Assembly: GCA_963855995.1 (NCBI GenBank)
Contig: OY979728.1
Span: 5,877,330 to 5,941,329 of the forward strand
DNA length: 64,000 nt
Direction of reading: 5' to 3'
Source of the DNA: Muricea muricata
Lineage: Eukaryota > Cnidaria > Anthozoa > Malacalcyonacea > Plexauridae
The notes below the pieces were generated by a model, which saw nothing but the letters and a program-made list of their open reading frames with translations, was not told the origin of the DNA and made no database searches. Both the position numbers and the translations under genes were made by a program. Of this stretch, positions 59,078 through 64,000 are shown piece after piece (position 1 is the stretch's first letter; every line of letters begins with the position of its first letter).

Positions 59078-59170
59078 TGCCTGTCCTGCCTGCCCTGCCT
59101 GTCCTGCCTGTCCTGTCTGTCTGCCTGTCATGCCTTTCATGCCTGTCCTGCCTGTCCTGCCTGTCTTGCC
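59078..59170. repeat. Distal remnant of split satellite
   Basis: CCTGT/CTGT-type units matching the left-arm satellite edge at 17,870-17,950, followed directly by the shared Tc1 relic. Together with 51,906-52,475 it shows that the 6.6-kb block lies within one former satellite tract. Confidence 0.85.
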
Positions 59171-59853
59171 CGTTAATAAGTGAGATAAATGCGCAGGCGC
59201 GTCTAAATTATGCTTTCTCGAAGAGGCATTGGAGAGCTGATAAGTGGTTAAAAGTGATACGGTCTGACGAAGTCCATTTAGTCTTTTCCCTAAGTGTAGT
59301 AAAGTGTATGTGCGGCGGCGACCTGGTGAGGAGTTTCAACACCAGTGCCTTAAACCTACTGTCAAACACGGAGGAGGAAGTATCATTGTCTGGCACTGTA
59401 TGAGTGGTGTTGGTATGGACAAACTAAAAAGGTCGGAAGGAAAAGTATACGCAAAAGTCTATTTCGCATATTACGTCATGAATGGAGCCCACTATGAAAC
59501 TCCAAGGTGGCCGGCAGTCTTTCATTTTCATGCTAGACAATGCATCTGTACATACAGCTAAGAAGAATCTGCAGTTCCTTGAGCGTAATAATTATGATTT
59601 GTTGGACCACCCTCCCATATTACCCGACGTAAATCCTTTGGACAATATTTGTTGGGCAAGAATCCCACCGATAAACTGCTTAAATACATAAGGTCAATGC
59701 CCAGTCGTATAGAGGCAGTTATTCAAGCCAAAAGGGTGGCATACAAAGTACTGATTTGGTTTGAGATTGTTTCCTGTGTGACGTGCTGTTGACAATTATG
59801 TAATTTGCATAAATGAACAAGGCTATGGTATATAGCTCGAAAATGTTGTAGCA
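59171..59853 (+). pseudogene. Tc1-like transposase fragment, right arm
   Basis: Partner of 17,186-17,880. The same pieces are seen: WLKVIRSDEVHLVFS, GGGSIIVWHCMSGVG, FIFMLDNASVHTAKKN and LPDVNPLDN. The frames are broken at the same places, with about five or six substitutions over the first 330 bp. Non-functional. Confidence 0.85.
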
Positions 59854-60228
59854 GTTCATGATCTTTTTAAATACTGATATATGTCATTTGAAATTTTGTA
59901 CTAAAATAAGTTGTTGTTATCAAAAACCCTCACCAGACGACAAATTCATGAAGAACTGGTGTCAATGGTCTGGCATGATTATTCGGGTTGATAAATGTTC
60001 TACCTTTGGCATCAAAAAACCTCTTGCCATATCCGTCCAGTATCTTCCCAAAAAGATCATAAACAACTTTATCCCCGTCATTGAAATTGGAAAATCATTT
60101 TGTTACTTAAGAAGATACTTTGAGATTATGAAATGTCTGATGATAAACATAAATCGGAACTAGTGTCTTCATTAACAAGTCAAATAAAAGAAATAGACCT
60201 CAAGCCATTGTATCCGAAAAACAAGATT
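59854..60228 (+). pseudogene. Non-LTR RT relic, truncated by deletion
   Basis: Partner of 16,811-17,185 with WCQWSGMIIRVDKCSTFGIKK. Homology to the left arm stops exactly at 60,228 (pairs with 16,811), inside the RT. Confidence 0.7.
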
Positions 60229-60241
60229 GGTTTTATTAAAT
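60229..60241. other. Deletion junction with 13-bp filler
   Basis: Left of it the sequence pairs with 16,811; right of it, from 60,242, with 9,455. The 13 bases ggttttattaaat belong to neither side but resemble the nearby tttaattaaat. Filler DNA is typical of error-prone end joining. About 7.36 kb is missing relative to the left arm. Confidence 0.88.
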
Positions 60242-60880
60242 CGCGCATGGTTTAATTAAATCTGATATCTTACCGGAACAAATTGACAGTCTGACCACCA
60301 CCTTCAATCTACGCTCAACTAATAACTCTATAATTACATACAACATCCCGAAAGTTAGAACATTGTGTCACCAGAACAGTTACTTCGTACGAGTAACGCG
60401 AGTATGGAACACCCTTCCTGATGAGCTCCGGAAACCGGACATATCATTTCTGACCTTCGAAGCATGTCTGTACAACACTGACTGTATTTGATCAGGACAA
60501 TATGCAGACTTGGAAATCAGTTTGTGTAAAGGGTCATAAAGCAGGACAGCTTGCAGGAAGAAAGAAATGTTGTTTTTAATAATTGTTCATTGCAGCCCAA
60601 CTATAATATTAGCATTTGGTGTTGTGTGTAGTGTGTATAGCGTATAGTGTGTGTCTCTTTAGTGTCCTCTCCGTTGGGTGTAAAATTTATTATGCTGCAA
60701 CCTTATTTCTTGTTGTTGTACTTTACATGACATTCTATATTTGTTCTGTAACAGGTCACTAACGTAATTGGCTCACGCTGTGGTAGTGTTCCTGAGTCGT
60801 TTTCTTGTTTGTGTAATTATTGTGTTTATGTTTGTGTTAACGGCTAAACTTGAAGAAATAAATAAATAAATAAACACGAA
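60242..60880 (+). pseudogene. CR1/jockey-like LINE 3' fragment, right arm
   Basis: Partner of 8,812-9,455: the end of the RT protein (LTTTFNLRSTNNSII, RVTRVWNTLPDELRKPD), 3' UTR and the (AAAT)n tail at 60,857-60,876. The 5' side was removed by the deletion. Confidence 0.78.
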
Positions 60881-61232
60881 CGACATCCGGAAGTAAATTA
60901 AGTGGGGCCGTTTTAGATGGCGTCAGTCGTTCTTTTTTCAAATTATGAGTGCGAATATTTCCTTGATTATCTTTATAGTAAAATTACTATAAGCCTTGTT
61001 ATTTTAATTTAATTGGGATTTTAAAGCCTGAATAAAAAAAAACACAGAGCCAAGTGAATGAGAATTCGTGAATGCTAAACATAAAGCACAACGAGACAAA
61101 GCGCGCAGTGTTGAACTGCGTGGATTCAGTACGTAATCGTTCATGCCGATTAATCGGCCGATTATACGAAATAATCGGCCACCAACTAATCGGCAATGTT
61201 AATCGGCTGTTTTCGTGATCGGCACATCTCTA
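60881..61232. mobile_element. hAT-like element remnant, one end only
   Basis: Partner of 8,456-8,811: the CGATTAATCGG-rich subterminal region and the terminal ...CACATCTCTA followed by the flank GATGAAAC. The other end is lost with the deletion, so this copy cannot move. About 1.8% different from the left copy over the sampled 330 bp. Confidence 0.82.
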
Positions 61233-61240
61233 GATGAAAC

Positions 61241-62200
61241 ACTCAAATTCGTTGTTTACATATAACATCTATAACCCACATCTGGAAATTGACCTGAAAA
61301 ATACTAATATCCAATATGATCAATAGAGCTCGACGAAGGAAGAAATTAAATCATTCCGTGACAGTCAAGAAAGTAAATTAGCCAACCAACGTCTCAAGGC
61401 TCATTCTTCACCAGTATATCGAGATTCTCTTCGCCTTAAGACTCAAGTAAACACGATCCGGTAAACTCGTCAATCCAAGCTCCCTAAAAACATTTTAACT
61501 TCACCATACGTTATATAAAAAAATTGCTACTAACCCGTAGAGACTTGCAGGATGGGGACTCACATCGTCTTACGAATGCTCGTTCTGTCTTAGCGCTGAA
61601 TCTCTGTTGCACGTTGCTGGTTGCAGTTCCTATTTAGACCTTTTTATGCAGTGGCACGATTGAATCTTTAAATTTATCCCCAATAACCTACCATCACAAC
61701 ATATTCAGAACATTTACGCTGATTTGCCATCATTTCCTATTCCTGCCGTTATTACTGGTGATGATTATCGTCTTGTCCTGCTAGTCTTAACTAAAGACAA
61801 TTGTCTGTATATCTTGGAGGTAACCGTACGTTGGATACGAAACTAACGTCAGAAATAACATAAACCGCAAACATTTGAAATATAAGAAACTAATTCTGGA
61901 TCAAATTAAAGGAAGAAATTGGACTCTGTAAAATTTATAAATCTTCCATTAGTGCACTTGGCGTCTTCGACAATAAATCTGCTGCTTTCCTGAACATGGT
62001 GGAGGACATACATTTAGATAAGACTCATACTAGACACCTAATTAGAAGAATAATTACTATTGCTATGAGATCGACATACAGCCATTACATTTTCTGCTAT
62101 AGAAGTAAGGAATGGGCGAAACCAGGTTTATTGAAATTCTAAAGCCATATCGTATTTGTATATAGTCCTAGATTGTAATGTGAAGTATGGTATGCGCGTT
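61241..62200 (+). pseudogene. Non-LTR RT C-terminal part, right arm
   Basis: Partner of 7,450-8,447 with the CSFCLSAESLLHVAGC motif in one frame and the same decay. Confidence 0.5.
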
Positions 62201-62243
62201 TTATAATTGTTATTTTATCTAATATATCAAGTAGCTAACTGTA

Positions 62244-62917
62244 CAGGGTGTCCCAAAAAATGCCTGCTATTAATATCATCAATTCCTTCCTTCAACGTGT
62301 CCGCCTTCAAGTTCCACGCATCGTATTGCTCTTGTTCTCGTGTCTCTCATTGCCTGTGTAGCCATCCTCGTTCGTCGCAGTACTACAAACTCATTAACGA
62401 TTCGCTCTCGTAGCTTGTCAACGTTAGCTGGAGGCGTTTTAAAAACCTGGCTTCCTGTTTGTTGATAAGATAGCACCATAAACTTACTTTGCTCCCGAGT
62501 AAGTTGTTGTCCAACCATTTTTGAACACACATGACGCAAGAGAATGGATTGCATTTTCCCTGCATGCTTTATTCGTGTGTGACAATGACACTAGTTTCCG
62601 GTCTATTTCGTTATTTGTAAACCTTGTCGATTAAATGTGTTGTTAAACAATTTCACACTGTACAGTAATTTCTTGGAACCTTTACTGTTAATAAATTTTG
62701 CAAAACTTGCACAAGTCAGAATTTTGACCCTGCTTCTTTGAATTGCTGCAAAAATAACAGGTTTAAACATTTTGATCTGAAAATTTGAACTCAGGAAGAT
62801 ATGATGTTAAACTTTTGCTAGAGAGTAACAATTTACAAACTTGGCGTATTGCTTAAATAAGTATGCTGTAAAGTTTAACGTTAGGGGGGGGGGGGGGTGA
62901 TTTTTTGGGACACCCTG
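62244..62917 (-). mobile_element. Mariner-like internal-deletion derivative, right arm
   Basis: Partner of 6,769-7,438, TA-flanked, with an identical fused N- and C-terminal transposase remnant (62554-62279). It differs by a longer G-run (about 13 bases) and two substitutions near 62,750-62,762. Confidence 0.82.
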
Positions 62918-63364
62918 TACATTACCTTTTTAAAGTGAGATTTACCGTTGTAAATAGAAAAATTGGATATTATTTTTCAATTGCTAAAGTGAAATTTTCT
63001 TTCAGATGGAAGCTTCTCTAGCTGGACCAAACAAAAATGAGAAACTGGATAGTGATTTTGTGGCAACATCCATGTATGTATGGCTATTCATTAGATTTGC
63101 TAGTGCAGATGTTACAATTTGGTATATTCTTTGTTAAATACAAAAGTTCCCTGACAAAATAATTTTTCATACTATATTCGGCTTGATTGGAAAACAAGAA
63201 CCTCTTATTTCTTGTTTCCCGTTGAAGGCTGCAGTGTGGCGGGCAAAAGCTCAATAAAATTTAGGAATCATTTGGTCAGTGAATGTTTGGCGTATTCATC
63301 ATGAATTTTCATTTTCATAATTTATTGTTCTTCAAATAATTTCATTGCTAATGTTGAAGCAACC

Positions 63365-64000
63365 ATGGCCAGAAATTTAAGACATATCGCCCGTGCGCTA
63401 GCTATTGTGAGGGCAGCGTTAGTTCGCAAAAATGCTAACGCTTTGCTAATGCTGTGCTTTGCACGGTTTTAAAGCCTGGTTTCTAAGCTTTATTTTGATA
63501 CCAAACATGGAGAACCTACTGGAATACATCTTTATAAAAATTGGATTTCATTCGGTGGAAATTTGGTTGAACATAAACATTTGTGCTGTAATTGTTACAG
63601 CAACGAGTTAAGAATTTCGCGTTATTAATCACGAAAATGTAATCTGTTGGACTAAACAAACAGCTTTGAAAATTTTTGTGGAAGTGGTCGAACATATATT
63701 AATTGCCAAACGAACCCGGCAAACTGCCCCAAGAACAGATGGGATCCAACTGGTGACACTAAAGTATAGCTATTGCGCGAAAATGGCAGATAATGAAGAG
63801 AACTATTAAGAAGGAATGAACGGAAAATAGTTGTTTAAAATGTAACCAGTTCCACGTACGAATTAATGAAAAAAAGTACGGCAATGCAATAACGAAGCCC
63901 TTGCAAAGATTATTCGAACTCGGCAAATGCTTTTAGTACGGTATTGCGGTTGTATTTTGCAAATTTTTCATTAACTCCCATGTTTTAATGCTAATTGTGG
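63365..64000. mobile_element. GCCAGAAATT-family element, cut by window edge
   Basis: Partner of 5,684-6,320, beginning with ggccagaaatttaagacat at 63,367. The other terminus lies beyond the window. Confidence 0.7.

Overview
The window is eukaryotic DNA, AT-rich and almost entirely made of transposable elements. The mixture points to an invertebrate animal, most likely a cnidarian such as a coral, anemone or hydra; this is inference from my memory of which genomes carry these families. It includes a Crypton (DUF3504-type tyrosine recombinase), a DIRS/Ngaro-like retrotransposon, R4/Dong-like and CR1/jockey-like LINEs, Tc1/mariner, hAT-like and TTAA-target elements, and a helicase-encoding TIR transposon that resembles the Academ (AcademH) lineage. 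Coding sequences have GT..AG introns. No clear host gene, tRNA or rRNA was seen.

The dominant feature is an enormous imperfect palindrome. Bases from about 5,684 to 31,809 recur in reverse complement from 31,888 to the window end, around a spacer of only about 78 bp. The right arm runs off the edge at 64,000, so the true palindrome is probably longer and 1-5,683 has no partner here. The arms are not identical. The inner 3 kb match almost perfectly, the middle differs by roughly 0.5-1%, and the outer part by roughly 1.5-2% (counted by eye in samples). Each arm has private events: a 929-bp hAT-like insertion on the left (27,803-28,731); on the right a 7,446-bp Academ-like transposon (41,628-49,073), a 6.6-kb block with a DIRS-like element inside a microsatellite (52,476-59,077), and a 7.36-kb deletion (junction 60,229-60,241). 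The two clean insertions account to the base for the offsets between the arms. This is either a real, ageing palindrome or two haplotypes of one locus joined head-to-head; the sequence alone does not decide.

Layout of the left part. 38-3,703 holds a divergent pair of unrecognised, decayed genes, followed by a TIR element with subterminal 20-bp repeats (4,072-4,594). 5,625-7,438 has two short TIR elements. 7,450-17,185 is a nested pile inside one old reverse transcriptase: a hAT with a LINE inside it, a broken Crypton with a hairpin MITE, a 377-bp TIR element, a 3-kb TTAA-flanked element with 390-bp tandem repeats, and a 651-bp MITE whose ends match the Academ-like element. 17,186-21,060 is a Tc1 relic, a tetranucleotide satellite and a CR1-like LINE. 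21,090-26,270 is two R4-like LINE copies separated by a MITE. 29,945-31,887 is an array of about 190-bp units in which the palindrome apex lies.

Layout of the right part. The same series follows in reverse. The Academ-like transposon interrupts R4 copy A. It has two convergent spliced genes: a zinc-finger plus DUF6589-like putative transposase (one frameshift) and an intact-looking RecQ-family helicase, between perfect 73-bp TIRs and a 9-bp target duplication. The DIRS-like element has three open reading frames, all apparently intact: gag with SAP and zinc-finger motifs, RT-RNase H, and a tyrosine recombinase with its catalytic residues.
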